Shown piece after piece: positions 44,037-52,466 of a stretch of 64,000 bases of DNA (position 1 is its first letter; the number at the start of each line of letters is the position of its first letter). Origin of the DNA: an uncultured Faecalibacterium sp. (GTDB taxonomy: Bacteria; Bacillota; Clostridia; Oscillospirales; Ruminococcaceae); assembly GCA_934547065.1 (NCBI GenBank), contig CAKTEF010000007.1:1-64000 (forward strand), read 5' to 3'. Made by a program: the position numbers and the translations under genes. The notes below the pieces were generated by a model. That model was not told the DNA's origin. It ran no database searches and saw only the letters and a program-made list of their open reading frames with translations.

Positions 44037-45425
44037 ATGGAACGCACTGAGATCGTTTCGCTGTTCAAAAACACCCCCGCCGACGGTGCCGAGATCACCG
44101 TCTGCGGCTGGGCCAAGAACATCCGCGACTCCAAGAACATCGGCTTCATCGCCCTGTCGGACGGCGGCTGCTTCAAGACCCTGCAGGTCGTGCTGGAAGC
44201 CGGCAAGCTGGCAAACTACGACGAAGTCATCCACACCGGTCTGTACAGCAGCCTGCGCATCAAGGGCAAGCTGGTGCTCACCCCGCAGGCAAAGCAGCCC
44301 TTTGAGCTGAACGCCGACAGCGTGGAGATCCTGGGCGACTGCCCCGCCGACGAGTACCCCCTGCAGAAAAAGAAGATGAGCATGGAGTATCTGCGCACCA
44401 TGCCCACCCTGCGCCCCCGCACCAACACGTTCAACGCGGCATTCCGCGTGCGCAGCGTGGCCGCCTACGCCATCCACAAGTTCTTCCAGGAGAACGGCTT
44501 TGTCTACGCTCACTCCCCGCTGCTGACCGCCTCCGACTGCGAGGGTGCCGGTGAAATGTTCCAGGTCACCACGCTGGATCTGCAGAACGTGCCGAAAACC
44601 GAGGACGGCGCTGTGGATTACACCCAGGACTTTTTTGAAAAGCCCGTCAACCTGACCGTTTCCGGCCAGCTGGAAGCCGAGGCCATGGCCATGGCCTTTG
44701 GCAAGGTGTACACCTTTGGCCCCACGTTCCGTGCGGAAAAGAGCTTTACCACCCGCCATGCTGCCGAGTTCTGGATGATCGAGCCCGAAATGGCGTTCTG
44801 CGACCTGAACGGCTACATGGACACCGCCGAGGCCATGACCAAATTCGTCATCCGCTACGTGCTGGACAACTGCCCGGACGAGATGGCGTTCTTCAACCAG
44901 TTCATCGACAAGGGCCTGATCGAGCGGCTGGAGCTGGTGGCGGGCAGCGAGTTCGGCCGCATCACCTACACCGATGCCATCGAGATCCTGAAGAAGAACA
45001 ACAAAAAGTTCCAGTTCCCTGTGGAGTGGGGCGTGGATATCCAGACCGAGCACGAGCGCTACCTGACCGAGGTGGTCTTCAAGAAGCCCGTGTTTGTCAC
45101 CGACTACCCCAAGGAGATCAAGAGCTTCTATATGAAGATGAATGCCGACGGCAAGACCGTGGCCGCTGCGGATATGCTGGTGCCCGGCATCGGCGAACTG
45201 ATCGGCGGCAGCCAGCGTGAAGAAAACTACGACAAGCTGGTGGCCCGCATGGACGAGCTTGGCATGGACAAGACCAACTACGAATGGTATCTGAACCTGC
45301 GCAAGTTCGGCGGCGTGGAGCACGCCGGTTACGGCCTGGGCTTTGAGCGGATGATCATGTACCTCACGGGCATCCAGAACATCCGTGACGTGCTGCCGTT
45401 CCCCCGCACTGCTTACGGTTTCTGA
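44037..45425 (+). CDS. asnS: Asparaginyl-tRNA synthetase
   Basis: AsnS charges tRNA-Asn with asparagine. The 462-residue class II enzyme has an N-terminal OB-fold anticodon-binding domain ([24 protein letters not shown], in pieces [21 protein letters not shown]) and the catalytic core. Motif 2 is [22 protein letters not shown] ([16 protein letters not shown]) and motif 3 is [20 protein letters not shown] precedes the ATG. Expression is governed by the T-box upstream. Confidence 0.97.
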   Translation: MERTEIVSLFKNTPADGAEITVCGWAKNIRDSKNIGFIALSDGGCFKTLQVVLEAGKLANYDEVIHTGLYSSLRIKGKLVLTPQAKQPFELNADSVEILGDCPADEYPLQKKKMSMEYLRTMPTLRPRTNTFNAAFRVRSVAAYAIHKFFQENGFVYAHSPLLTASDCEGAGEMFQVTTLDLQNVPKTEDGAVDYTQDFFEKPVNLTVSGQLEAEAMAMAFGKVYTFGPTFRAEKSFTTRHAAEFWMIEPEMAFCDLNGYMDTAEAMTKFVIRYVLDNCPDEMAFFNQFIDKGLIERLELVAGSEFGRITYTDAIEILKKNNKKFQFPVEWGVDIQTEHERYLTEVVFKKPVFVTDYPKEIKSFYMKMNADGKTVAAADMLVPGIGELIGGSQREENYDKLVARMDELGMDKTNYEWYLNLRKFGGVEHAGYGLGFERMIMYLTGIQNIRDVLPFPRTAYGF

Positions 45426-45442
45426 TCCCGGTTTCCGAAAAG

Positions 45443-45468
45443 TCGCCGCCTCTGGCGGCGGCTTTTTT
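45443..45468 (+). terminator. Terminator of asnS
   Basis: GTCGCCGCC, loop TCT, GGCGGCGGC, then TTTTTTGA. Confidence 0.85.
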
Positions 45469-45480
45469 GACTCCTCCAAA

Positions 45481-45528
45481 GGCTTCTCCTTGAGGAGAAG
45501 CTGTCTGCGCAGCAGACTGATGAGGTGG
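45481..45528. repeat. Single dispersed hairpin repeat unit
   Basis: One unit of the family: GGCTTCTCCTTGAGGAGAAG, then the small hairpin CTGCGCAGCAG, then ACTGATGAGGTGG. The first hairpin has AT-for-GC compensatory changes compared with the copies at 3140 and 28820, which keep the stem. Confidence 0.8.
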
Positions 45529-45596
45529 CTCTCCCGCTTTCTGCGCCCGATCTGTCCGGCGCTTTTCTCCAATTTTCAACAACGAGGTAACATTCC

Positions 45597-46652
45597 GTGG
45601 AAAACATCTCTCCCGCACTGCTGAATTGGTTCTACGCAAACCAGCGCGTGCTGCCGTTCCGCACCGACCCAAGCCCCTATCATGTCTGGCTGAGCGAGAT
45701 CATGCTCCAGCAGACCCGCGTTTCGGCTGCGCTGCCCTATTACGAGCGCTTTCTGGCCGCGCTGCCGGACATTCCCGCTCTGGCCGCCTGTGAGGAGGAA
45801 AAGCTCCACAAACTGTGGGAGGGCCTGGGTTATTACAGCCGGGTGCGCAACCTGCAAAAGGCGGCCCGCATCGTCTGCGAGCAGTACGGCGGCCGGCTGC
45901 CCGCCGATTACGATGCCCTGCGGGCCCTGCCCGGCATCGGGGACTACACCGCCGGGGCCATTGCGTCCATCAGCTTCGGCATCCCGGTCCCGGCCGTGGA
46001 CGGCAACGTGCTCCGGGTGTTCTCCCGCCTGTACAACGACAGCCGCCTGGTCACTGACCCCGCCGTCAAACGGGAGTTCACGGCCCGCGTGATTGAGCAC
46101 CAGCCGCCCGCCGCCCCCGGCGATTACAACCAGGCCCTGATGGAGCTGGGCGCGCTGGTCTGTGTGCCCAACGGTGCCCCCCTGTGCGGGCAGTGCCCGC
46201 TGGCCGGCCTGTGTGCCGCCCGCGCGGCCGGCACCGCCCTTTCGCTGCCCCAGAAAACCGCCCCCAAAGCCCGGCGCATCACGCCGGTCACGGTGGCTCT
46301 GGTGGAAAGCGAGGCGGGCATCCTGCTCCAGCAGAGGCCGGAAAAGGGCCTGCTGGCCGGTCTGTGGCAGCCGGTGCTCTGGGAAGATGCCGCCCTTTCG
46401 GCGGATCAGCTGCTCCGGCAGCTGGCGGTGCTGGGCGTGGACTGCACCGGGGCCAAGCCCGCCGCCCTGCCCCCCGCCAAGCATATCTTCAGCCACATCG
46501 AGTGGAGGATGCAGGGGTTTGTGCTGACCGTGCCTGCGCAGCCCGCCCCGGCAGGCTGCGTGTGGGCCAGCCGCGCCCAGCTGGAAGCCGAGTACACCCT
46601 GCCCGGCGCGTTCAAGTCTTACAAAAAGCATCTGTCGGCCCGGCTGCCCTGA
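45597..46652 (+). CDS. mutY: A/G-specific adenine glycosylase
   Basis: MutY removes adenine mispaired with 8-oxoguanine. The 351-residue protein shows the catalytic Glu in LSEIMLQQTRV, the helix-hairpin-helix LPGIGDYTAGAI and the catalytic Asp in VDGNVLRVFSR. An iron-sulfur cluster loop has cysteines at C-x7-C-x2-C-x5-C (CVPNGAPLCGQCPLAGLC). A C-terminal NUDIX-like 8-oxoG-recognition domain ends the protein. The start is probably GTG 45597. Confidence 0.95.
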   Translation: MENISPALLNWFYANQRVLPFRTDPSPYHVWLSEIMLQQTRVSAALPYYERFLAALPDIPALAACEEEKLHKLWEGLGYYSRVRNLQKAARIVCEQYGGRLPADYDALRALPGIGDYTAGAIASISFGIPVPAVDGNVLRVFSRLYNDSRLVTDPAVKREFTARVIEHQPPAAPGDYNQALMELGALVCVPNGAPLCGQCPLAGLCAARAAGTALSLPQKTAPKARRITPVTVALVESEAGILLQQRPEKGLLAGLWQPVLWEDAALSADQLLRQLAVLGVDCTGAKPAALPPAKHIFSHIEWRMQGFVLTVPAQPAPAGCVWASRAQLEAEYTLPGAFKSYKKHLSARLP

Positions 46653-46687
46653 TTTCACCCGGAACCATGAAATTTCCGCATTTCCGG

Positions 46688-46716
46688 TTGTAATTTTTCG
46701 TTTTTCCGGGTATAAT
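46688..46716 (+). promoter_or_regulatory. Promoter of the small membrane protein gene
   Basis: TTGTAA (46688-46693), 17 bp, consensus TATAAT (46711-46716). It starts a transcript about 190 nt ahead of the preferred start codon. Confidence 0.75.
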
Positions 46717-46913
46717 ATTTCAAAAGACCGGTTGATCGGCTCTGCCACAGGGCCGCCCCGACACGGAGGATGCTGCGGATGATCTTTCTGGTAAAACTTT
46801 CGCTCCACATGCTCTCGGCATTGTGGAAAGCAGCAGAGCTTCTGCTGCGGGTTTCCCGCTGGAAAAACAAGCTGAAACATCGTTTCGACCGAAAAAAGGA
46901 GTGTGCTGATCCT

Positions 46914-47108
46914 ATGAAGAAATCCTACTTGATCGCTGTGATCGCAACGCTGGCCGCCATTGCCGGTGCGCTGGCCGCCGCAGCCGTTTACCTGCGCCGC
47001 CGCGAAAAGGAGCTTGATGAATACGAGCGCCTGCTGTTTGGCGAAGATCAGGCTGAGACCGTGGATGCCCCCGCTGCCGAGACCCCGGCTGAGGATGCTG
47101 CGGAATAA
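46914..47108 (+). CDS. Small single-span membrane protein of unknown function
   Basis: The 64-residue product has one hydrophobic helix (YLIAVIATLAAIAGALAAAAVYL), then a charged RRREKELDEYERLLFG segment and an acidic Ala-rich tail. ATG 46914 is preceded by AAAAAAGGAG at wide spacing. An in-frame ATG at 46779 with a well placed GGAGG would add 45 residues (amphipathic, basic), so a 109-residue form is possible. Function is unknown. Confidence 0.65.
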   Translation: MKKSYLIAVIATLAAIAGALAAAAVYLRRREKELDEYERLLFGEDQAETVDAPAAETPAEDAAE

Positions 47109-47122
47109 ATCGGATCCCATTG

Positions 47123-47168
47123 GGCGCACCCGGCTCGTCATTTTTGACTGGCCAGGTGCGTTTTTTGT
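47123..47168 (+). terminator. Terminator of the small membrane protein gene
   Basis: GCGCACC and GGTGCG pair around a long, partly structured loop and are followed by TTTTTTGTT. Confidence 0.55.
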
Positions 47169-47180
47169 TAGGAGTACATC

Positions 47181-48485
47181 ATGAAACGTTTTCTACTCTG
47201 GATCATCGGCGTGCTGCTGGGCGTGGCAGTGCTGCTGGGGGCCGTGATGGCCGTAAGCTATTCCTTTACCACCGAGGGCTCCCGCCCGGCAGCCGAAACG
47301 CAGTTTGGCGGGCAGGCGCTGGAAGTGAACGGTTCCTGCTGGCAGGTGCCGCTGCTGGGCGGCGTGCTGGACAAGGTGTTCACCAGCCCGGAAACGCTCA
47401 CCGTGCAGAAGCTGGGCGTGCTGTACGACGCACACCCCGCCCTCACCCTGCCCGATTGGGCCCGCTACACCACCCTGACCATCCAAACCGACGGCGGCAG
47501 CATCGTGTTTGCGGGGTCGGCTGACCAGTATGCGGAGTTCCTGTTCCCCGCAAACGGCAATTACAAGGCCCGGCTGACGGTCTGGCGGCTGCCGCAGGAC
47601 TACCTTGCCACCCAGTTTGAGGGCGGCACCACCGGAGCCATCCGGAAGAACCCGGGCGTGGAGCACCCGGCCAGGCCCACCGGCTGGTACAGCTTTTCGT
47701 TCCGGTTCACGCTGCAGGCCAGCGCCGACATCGCATTCTCGGCCGACCGGGTGGAGCAGGGCGGCGTGGTGGGCCTTGCCGTCACCGGCCTGACCGGCGA
47801 CAATGCCCCCACCGTGGAAACCGACCTTGGCAGTGTCCACTGCGTGCGCAGCGCCGGCGGCTGGCGGGCCTACATTCCCGCCGCCTACAACGCTTCGGCG
47901 GGCGGGCATGAGGTGGCTGTGACCGTCAACGGCGAAACGTTCACCCGGACGCTGACCGTCCTGCCCAAAGATTTCGGCACCGTGGAAGTTGAAGCAGAGC
48001 CAGCCCCCACCGAGACAGCCAACGCCGAGTTCCGGAACAACATCTGGCCCCTGTATGAGCTGCCCGTGCGGGAAAAGCTCTGGTCCGGCGGCTTTGTCTG
48101 CCCGGCCGAAAACTACATGACGCTGGTGGATTTCGGGCAGGTCAAGGTGACGAACGGCCAGCAGGGCAGCCGTTCCAACTCCACCAAGCTCTACACCATC
48201 CCCGGTGAGCCCTGCCGCGCCCCGGCCCATGGCGTGGTGGTATTTGCGGGCGATCTGGCCCTGACCGGCAGCACGGTGGTCATCGACCACGGCTGCGGGA
48301 TGCGCAGCTACCTGTACGGCCTGCAGGAGATCTCCGTCACCCGCGGCCAGACCGTGGAAAAAGGCCAGGCCGTCGGCTCCCTGGGCGAGGAGCTGACCAT
48401 GGACTTCAAGCTTGGCAGCAAGAGCGTGAACCCATGGCTCCTGTTCCAGACCAGCGGCGGGCTGTTCTGGCAGGAGAATGGGTAA
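47181..48485 (+). CDS. Membrane-anchored protein with degenerate M23 (LytM) domain
   Basis: The 434-residue protein has an N-terminal membrane anchor (LLWIIGVLLGVAVLLGAVMAV), a long extracellular middle with Ig-like beta segments, and a C-terminal LytM-type domain (about 330-430). The lysostaphin-like strands APAHGVVVFAGDLALTGSTV and VIDHGCGMRSYLYGL are clear. The first zinc motif HxxxD is replaced (STKLYTIPGEP) and the HxH is missing (YLYG). It is thus probably a non-catalytic wall-binding or amidase-activating protein, as known for LytM factors such as EnvC. Confidence 0.8.
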   Translation: MKRFLLWIIGVLLGVAVLLGAVMAVSYSFTTEGSRPAAETQFGGQALEVNGSCWQVPLLGGVLDKVFTSPETLTVQKLGVLYDAHPALTLPDWARYTTLTIQTDGGSIVFAGSADQYAEFLFPANGNYKARLTVWRLPQDYLATQFEGGTTGAIRKNPGVEHPARPTGWYSFSFRFTLQASADIAFSADRVEQGGVVGLAVTGLTGDNAPTVETDLGSVHCVRSAGGWRAYIPAAYNASAGGHEVAVTVNGETFTRTLTVLPKDFGTVEVEAEPAPTETANAEFRNNIWPLYELPVREKLWSGGFVCPAENYMTLVDFGQVKVTNGQQGSRSNSTKLYTIPGEPCRAPAHGVVVFAGDLALTGSTVVIDHGCGMRSYLYGLQEISVTRGQTVEKGQAVGSLGEELTMDFKLGSKSVNPWLLFQTSGGLFWQENG

Positions 48486-48488
48486 CAG

Positions 48489-48540
48489 AGCATAAAAACC
48501 GGGAGCGGATGCCGCGTTACAGCATCCGCTCCCGGTTTTT
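48489..48540. terminator. Bidirectional terminator
   Basis: AAACCGGGAGCGGATGC pairs with GCATCCGCTCCCGGTTT around a 9 nt loop. It stands between the M23-like gene and the convergent TA module. Confidence 0.85.
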
Positions 48541-48541
48541 C

Positions 48542-48883
48542 TTAGGATTCGTTTTCTTCCGGATGCAATGCATCCTCAAACAAAATTTTCAGATAATCCC
48601 TGCCGCCGTAAAGAACACGGTCGATAAAGATGTCTTTCTCAAGCACATGGTAGAAAATCAGGTATTTCCCGCTGACCAAAAAGCGTTCTTCTCGATAAAC
48701 TTCTGCAAATGCAGTCACGATCTCGCCGCTCTCCGCGAAGATTTCCAGTTGGTCTACCGTATCCATGATCCGGTTCAACGTCTTCTCCGCAGAATCCTGA
48801 TTCTGAAGCTCAACTGCAATGTAAGCCCAGATATCATCCATATCACGTCGGGATTGTGACGTGTAGTTAATTTTATTTTTCAT
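48542..48883 (-). CDS. ParE/RelE-family toxin
   Basis: The 113-residue protein fits the ParE/RelE toxin family: an N-terminal strand and helix (INYTSQSRRDMDDIWAYIA), a long helical hairpin, then FLVSGKYLIFYHV and the terminal VLYGGRDYLKILF, a common ParE ending. The gene overlaps the antitoxin gene by 11 nt. It is a third type II module, separate from the pair at 32100-33497. Confidence 0.88.
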   Translation of the reverse strand: MKNKINYTSQSRRDMDDIWAYIAVELQNQDSAEKTLNRIMDTVDQLEIFAESGEIVTAFAEVYREERFLVSGKYLIFYHVLEKDIFIDRVLYGGRDYLKILFEDALHPEENES

Positions 48884-49133
48884 TGGCCTTTACGCGGAAA
48901 TGCGCCCTCATATCTTCCGGAGAATACAATTTTTCTGTTTCCGCCGATCGTCTCCCTTTTGTGATCTCATTCATCAGGCGGATGGTCGCCTGTGCTTTCT
49001 CGTAGTCGTGCATATCAAGGATGGCATATTTCCCGCGCCCGTTCTTTGTCAGAAAAACCGGCGAACCTTCTTCTACGTCCCGCAGGACCTCCGTATAATT
49101 GCGCAGGTCAGAGATTGGTTTGATGTTCGGCAT
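48873..49133 (-). CDS. Phd/YefM-family antitoxin
   Basis: The 86-residue protein begins MPNIKPISDLRNYTEVLRDV, then GSPVFLTKNGRGKYAILDMHDYEK, the typical Phd/YefM DNA-binding fold. Its C-terminal half is charged and would bind the ParE-type toxin. ATG 49133 follows AAAGGAG. Expected to repress its own promoter. Confidence 0.88.
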   Translation of the reverse strand: MPNIKPISDLRNYTEVLRDVEEGSPVFLTKNGRGKYAILDMHDYEKAQATIRLMNEITKGRRSAETEKLYSPEDMRAHFRVKANEK

Positions 49134-49155
49134 AAAATCAGCTCCTTTCGTTTTT

Positions 49156-49184
49156 AGTATAGCGTATTCTGCTGTAAAATTCAA
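49156..49184 (-). promoter_or_regulatory. Promoter of the third TA module
   Basis: On the minus strand TTGAAT (49179-49184), 17 bp, TATACT (49156-49161). An inverted repeat TGCTGT...ACAGCA overlaps it (49169-49190) and could be an operator. Confidence 0.7.
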
Positions 49185-49205
49185 CAGCAAATTTGCAGCG
49201 CTTTT

Positions 49206-49242
49206 ACAAAAAAGGACCTGACAACGCCTGTCAGGTCCTTTT
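49206..49242 (-). terminator. Terminator of the aldo/keto reductase gene
   Basis: AAAGGACCTGACA pairs with TGTCAGGTCCTTT around a 5 nt loop, with a T run on the minus strand. Confidence 0.8.
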
Positions 49243-49249
49243 GACCAAC

Positions 49250-50233
49250 TCAAGAAATGCTGTCCACATCCCACTTCATGCGCACGGCATCGGCACCGTC
49301 CAGCCGCAGCTCCATGGCACCGGCATTGTCCAGCACCTGCTCCGGGGTGCGGGCCCCGCACAGCACATGCAGGCCGGGGATCATCCGGGCCGTCAGCGCG
49401 ATCACCAGCTGGGCCGGGGTGCAGTGGTACTTTTCGGTCAGGTCGCTCCACTTGGCCAGCAGATCCAGCGCCTGGGCGCGGCGGGCAGGCTGGAAGCAGG
49501 GGTTCGCGTTCCGGGTGCTACCCTCCGGGTAGGTGGTATCCATGGTCACCTTGCCGGTCAGCAGGCCCTGCTCCAACGGGGAGTAGGCCTGCACCGAAAC
49601 GCCCAGCTCTTTGCAGGTGGGCAGCAGCTGCTTTTCCACCCGGCGGGTCAGCAGGCTGTATTTTTCCTGGATGACATCCAGCTGGCCGTATTTGCAGTAG
49701 CCCCGGATGATATCCGCCGTCACGTTGGCTGCGCCGATGGCGCGCACCTTGCCCTGTGCTTTCAGCTGCATCATGGCTTCCACCGTGGCTTCCAGCGGAT
49801 ACAGCCCCAGGTCCGGGCTCTGCCAGTGGGTGTACAGCACATCCAGGTGGTCGGTGCCCAGGCGGCGCAGGCTGTCCTCCACATCGTCAATGATGCTCTG
49901 GGCCGAAAGGTCGCGGTAGACGCTCACGCCGTCCACCACCTTGTGCAGCACGGGGGTGTTATGCCGCCATTCCAGCCCGCACTTGGTGGAGAGCACCACC
50001 TTGTCGCGGTCGATGTGGCGCAGCGCCTCGCCCACCACGTTCTCGCTGTGGTACAGCCCGTAGACGGGGGCCGTGTCGATCCACCGGATGCCCTGCTCCA
50101 CGGCGGTCCGGATGGCCCGGACCGACAGCGCATCGTCGTTGTCGCCCCACCATGCACCGCCGCCAATGGCCCAGGTGCCCAGCCCCAGGAACGGCACCTC
50201 GATGCCGCTTTTGCCAATGTTGATGTTTTGCAT
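49250..50233 (-). CDS. Aldo/keto reductase
   Basis: The 327-residue protein is an NADPH-type aldo/keto reductase. The catalytic tetrad is visible: Asp and Tyr in WIDTAPVYGLYHSE, Lys in VVLSTKCG and His in VLYTHWQSP. The cofactor-binding C-terminal ARTPEQVLDNAGA is also present. The substrate cannot be told from sequence. The start at 50233 follows a GGAGGG site. It is transcribed alone. Confidence 0.92.
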   Translation of the reverse strand: MQNINIGKSGIEVPFLGLGTWAIGGGAWWGDNDDALSVRAIRTAVEQGIRWIDTAPVYGLYHSENVVGEALRHIDRDKVVLSTKCGLEWRHNTPVLHKVVDGVSVYRDLSAQSIIDDVEDSLRRLGTDHLDVLYTHWQSPDLGLYPLEATVEAMMQLKAQGKVRAIGAANVTADIIRGYCKYGQLDVIQEKYSLLTRRVEKQLLPTCKELGVSVQAYSPLEQGLLTGKVTMDTTYPEGSTRNANPCFQPARRAQALDLLAKWSDLTEKYHCTPAQLVIALTARMIPGLHVLCGARTPEQVLDNAGAMELRLDGADAVRMKWDVDSIS

Positions 50234-50323
50234 ATACGTTCCCTCCATGTCAGCAGTGTTCCCCGCAATGGGAGCATCTCATTCCGTAGCTGACATTTTT
50301 CGTTGTATTTTTTGTGTTTTATG

Positions 50324-50368
50324 AAAAAAGAGCCGCCATGCCGGGGGTCGCCCCGCACAGCAGCTCTC
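50324..50368 (-). terminator. Terminator of prfC
   Basis: On the minus strand GAGCTGCTGTGCGGGG pairs imperfectly with CCCCGGCATGGCGGCTC, followed by TTTTTTCAT. Confidence 0.7.
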
Positions 50369-50375
50369 TTTCAAC

Positions 50376-51980
50376 TCAGATATTGCCGAACTCGCTCAGT
50401 TCCAGCGTCTCGTTGTGGGTCTCGGCCCAGCGCACCGCCCAATCGGAGGTGAACAGCAGCAGGCGGTTTCCCCTCATATCCTCCACCGCCTTGGTGTCGC
50501 TGGTCAGATCCAGGTCGCGCAGGTTGTAGGTGTCGGGGTCGTTCTTCACCCAGCGCAGCTGCTCAAAGGGCAGCTGCTGCATCCGGATCTCCACGTTGTA
50601 TTCGGTGTTCAGGCGGTACTCCAGCACTTCCAGCTGCAGCACGCCGACCACGCCGACCACCACTTCTTCCATGCCGCCGCCCACTTCGCGGAAGATCTGG
50701 ATGGCACCCTCCTGGGCGATCTGCTCCATGCCTTTCACGAACTGCTTGCGCTTCATGGTATCTTTCTGCTCAATGCGGGCAAAGTGCTCCGGCGAGAATG
50801 TCGGGATGCCCGCAAACTGCACCTTTTTCTTGCCGGTACACAGGGTGTCGCCGATGGAGAAGATGCCCGGATCGAACAGGCCGATGATATCGCCCGCATA
50901 GGCTTCGTCCACAATGGCGCGGTCCTGGGCCATCAGCTGGGTGCCGGTGGCCAGCTTGATGTTCTTGCCCTCCTGCACATGATAGGCCTCCATGCCGCGC
51001 TCAAACTTGCCGGAGCAGATGCGCATGAAAGCGATGCGGTCGCGGTGGGCCTTGTTCATGTTGGCCTGAATCTTGAAGATAAAGGCCGAGAATTCGTCGC
51101 GGCAGGGGTCCACGGCCTCGCCGGTCAGGCTGTCCACGCGGGCCAGCGGGGTGGGGGTCAGGCGCAGGAAGTTTTCCAGGAACGGCTCCACGCCAAAGTT
51201 GGTCAGAGCAGAACCGAAGAACACCGGGCTCAGCTCACCGCGCAGCACCTTGTCCAGGTCAAACTCCTCCGCAGCGCCGTCCAGCAGCTCGATCTCATCC
51301 ACCAGCTGCTGATGCAGGTAGGGGGTGAGCAGCTCGTCCAGAGCCGGATCGCCCAGCTCGGCTTCGGTCTCCTCCACCTTTTTCACGCCGTTGGCGCGGC
51401 CGTCGCTGGAAAAGGCCAGCACCTTGCGGGTGTTGCGGTCGAACACGCCCTTGAACGCCTTGCCGCAGCCGATGGGCCAGTTCATCGGGTAGGTCTTGAT
51501 GCCCAGGATCTCCTCGATGTTCTCCATCAGCTCAAACGGATCGCGGGCTTCGCGGTCCATCTTGTTGATAAAGGTAAAAATGGGGATGTGGCGCAGGGTA
51601 CACACCTTGAACAGCTTGATGGTCTGGGCCTCAACGCCCTTGGCTGCGTCGATGACCATAACGGCCGAGTCCGCTGCCATCAGGGTGCGGTAGGTATCCT
51701 CCGAGAAGTCCTGGTGGCCCGGCGTGTCCAGGATGTTGACGCACTTGCCCGCATAGTTGAACTGCAGCACAGAGGAAGTAACGGAAATACCGCGCTGTTT
51801 TTCAATGTCCATCCAGTCGGACACGGCATGCTTGGCGCTCTGCTTGCCCTTGACGGAGCCCGCCTGGTTGATGGCTCCACCGTACAGCAGCAGCTTTTCG
51901 GTCAGTGTGGTTTTGCCGGCATCGGGATGGCTGATGATCGCAAACGTCCGGCGGCGCTCGATTTCTTCACGATTTGTCAT
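50376..51980 (-). CDS. prfC: Peptide chain release factor 3
   Basis: RF3 is a GTPase that recycles RF1 and RF2 from the ribosome after termination. The 534-residue protein has the P-loop SHPDAGKTTLTEKLL, the switch motif DTPGHQDF, the NKMD specificity motif, and RF3-specific C-terminal sequence (GVLQLEVLEYRLNTEYNVE, in pieces VGVLQLEVLEYRL). ATG 51980 follows CAGGAG. A 45 nt longer opening upstream lacks support. Confidence 0.96.
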   Translation of the reverse strand: MTNREEIERRRTFAIISHPDAGKTTLTEKLLLYGGAINQAGSVKGKQSAKHAVSDWMDIEKQRGISVTSSVLQFNYAGKCVNILDTPGHQDFSEDTYRTLMAADSAVMVIDAAKGVEAQTIKLFKVCTLRHIPIFTFINKMDREARDPFELMENIEEILGIKTYPMNWPIGCGKAFKGVFDRNTRKVLAFSSDGRANGVKKVEETEAELGDPALDELLTPYLHQQLVDEIELLDGAAEEFDLDKVLRGELSPVFFGSALTNFGVEPFLENFLRLTPTPLARVDSLTGEAVDPCRDEFSAFIFKIQANMNKAHRDRIAFMRICSGKFERGMEAYHVQEGKNIKLATGTQLMAQDRAIVDEAYAGDIIGLFDPGIFSIGDTLCTGKKKVQFAGIPTFSPEHFARIEQKDTMKRKQFVKGMEQIAQEGAIQIFREVGGGMEEVVVGVVGVLQLEVLEYRLNTEYNVEIRMQQLPFEQLRWVKNDPDTYNLRDLDLTSDTKAVEDMRGNRLLLFTSDWAVRWAETHNETLELSEFGNI

Positions 51981-52079
51981 ATATGATTTCTCCTGAATTG
52001 ATAAGGGGATCGTTCTTTCTTCCAAGCAGAGTGATTTACATGGGTGCGTCTCCTGTACTTCTGCTTCACAGGGAAGCGG

Positions 52080-52396
52080 CTGCTCTGTACAACCTCTCCG
52101 TCATCATCGCTGACGCTCGATGCCACCTCCCCTAGTAGGGGAGGCTTTGGCATGAGATTCATTTTTCGCTAAAATCGCCTGCGGCTCCAAAACCAACATC
52201 TGCCGCAAGGTTTTCACCTCATCAGTCTGCTGCGCAGACAGCTTCCCCGCCGGGGAAGCCTTTTGAAAGGACCTTACGCCAGCAGGACCAAATGGAGCGA
52301 AGCGTTTACGTTCGAAAACGCGACGGCCTGCCAAGGGCTCCCCTACTAGGGGAGCTGTCACGGCAAAGCCCGTGACTGAGAGGTTGTACAGAGCAG
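52080..52396. repeat. 317-bp composite repeat with 19-bp inverted ends
   Basis: The left end CTGCTCTGTACAACCTCTC (52080-52098) is exactly repeated in inverse at the right end (52378-52396). Inside are the same modules in the same order as at 26182-26523: a CCTAGTAGGGG hairpin, GCGCAGACAGCTTCCCCGCC with GGGGAAG, the GGAGCGAAGCGTTTACGTT segment and a second hairpin. No reading frame of note is present. It occupies most of the 486 bp gap between prfC and the next gene; 52397-52466 is otherwise empty. Confidence 0.85.
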
Positions 52397-52466
52397 GGCC
52401 TGCCCATTAAAATTTACACACAAACTGTATTTTACCAGCAAATCCACCTAGATGCAAGACTTTTTG

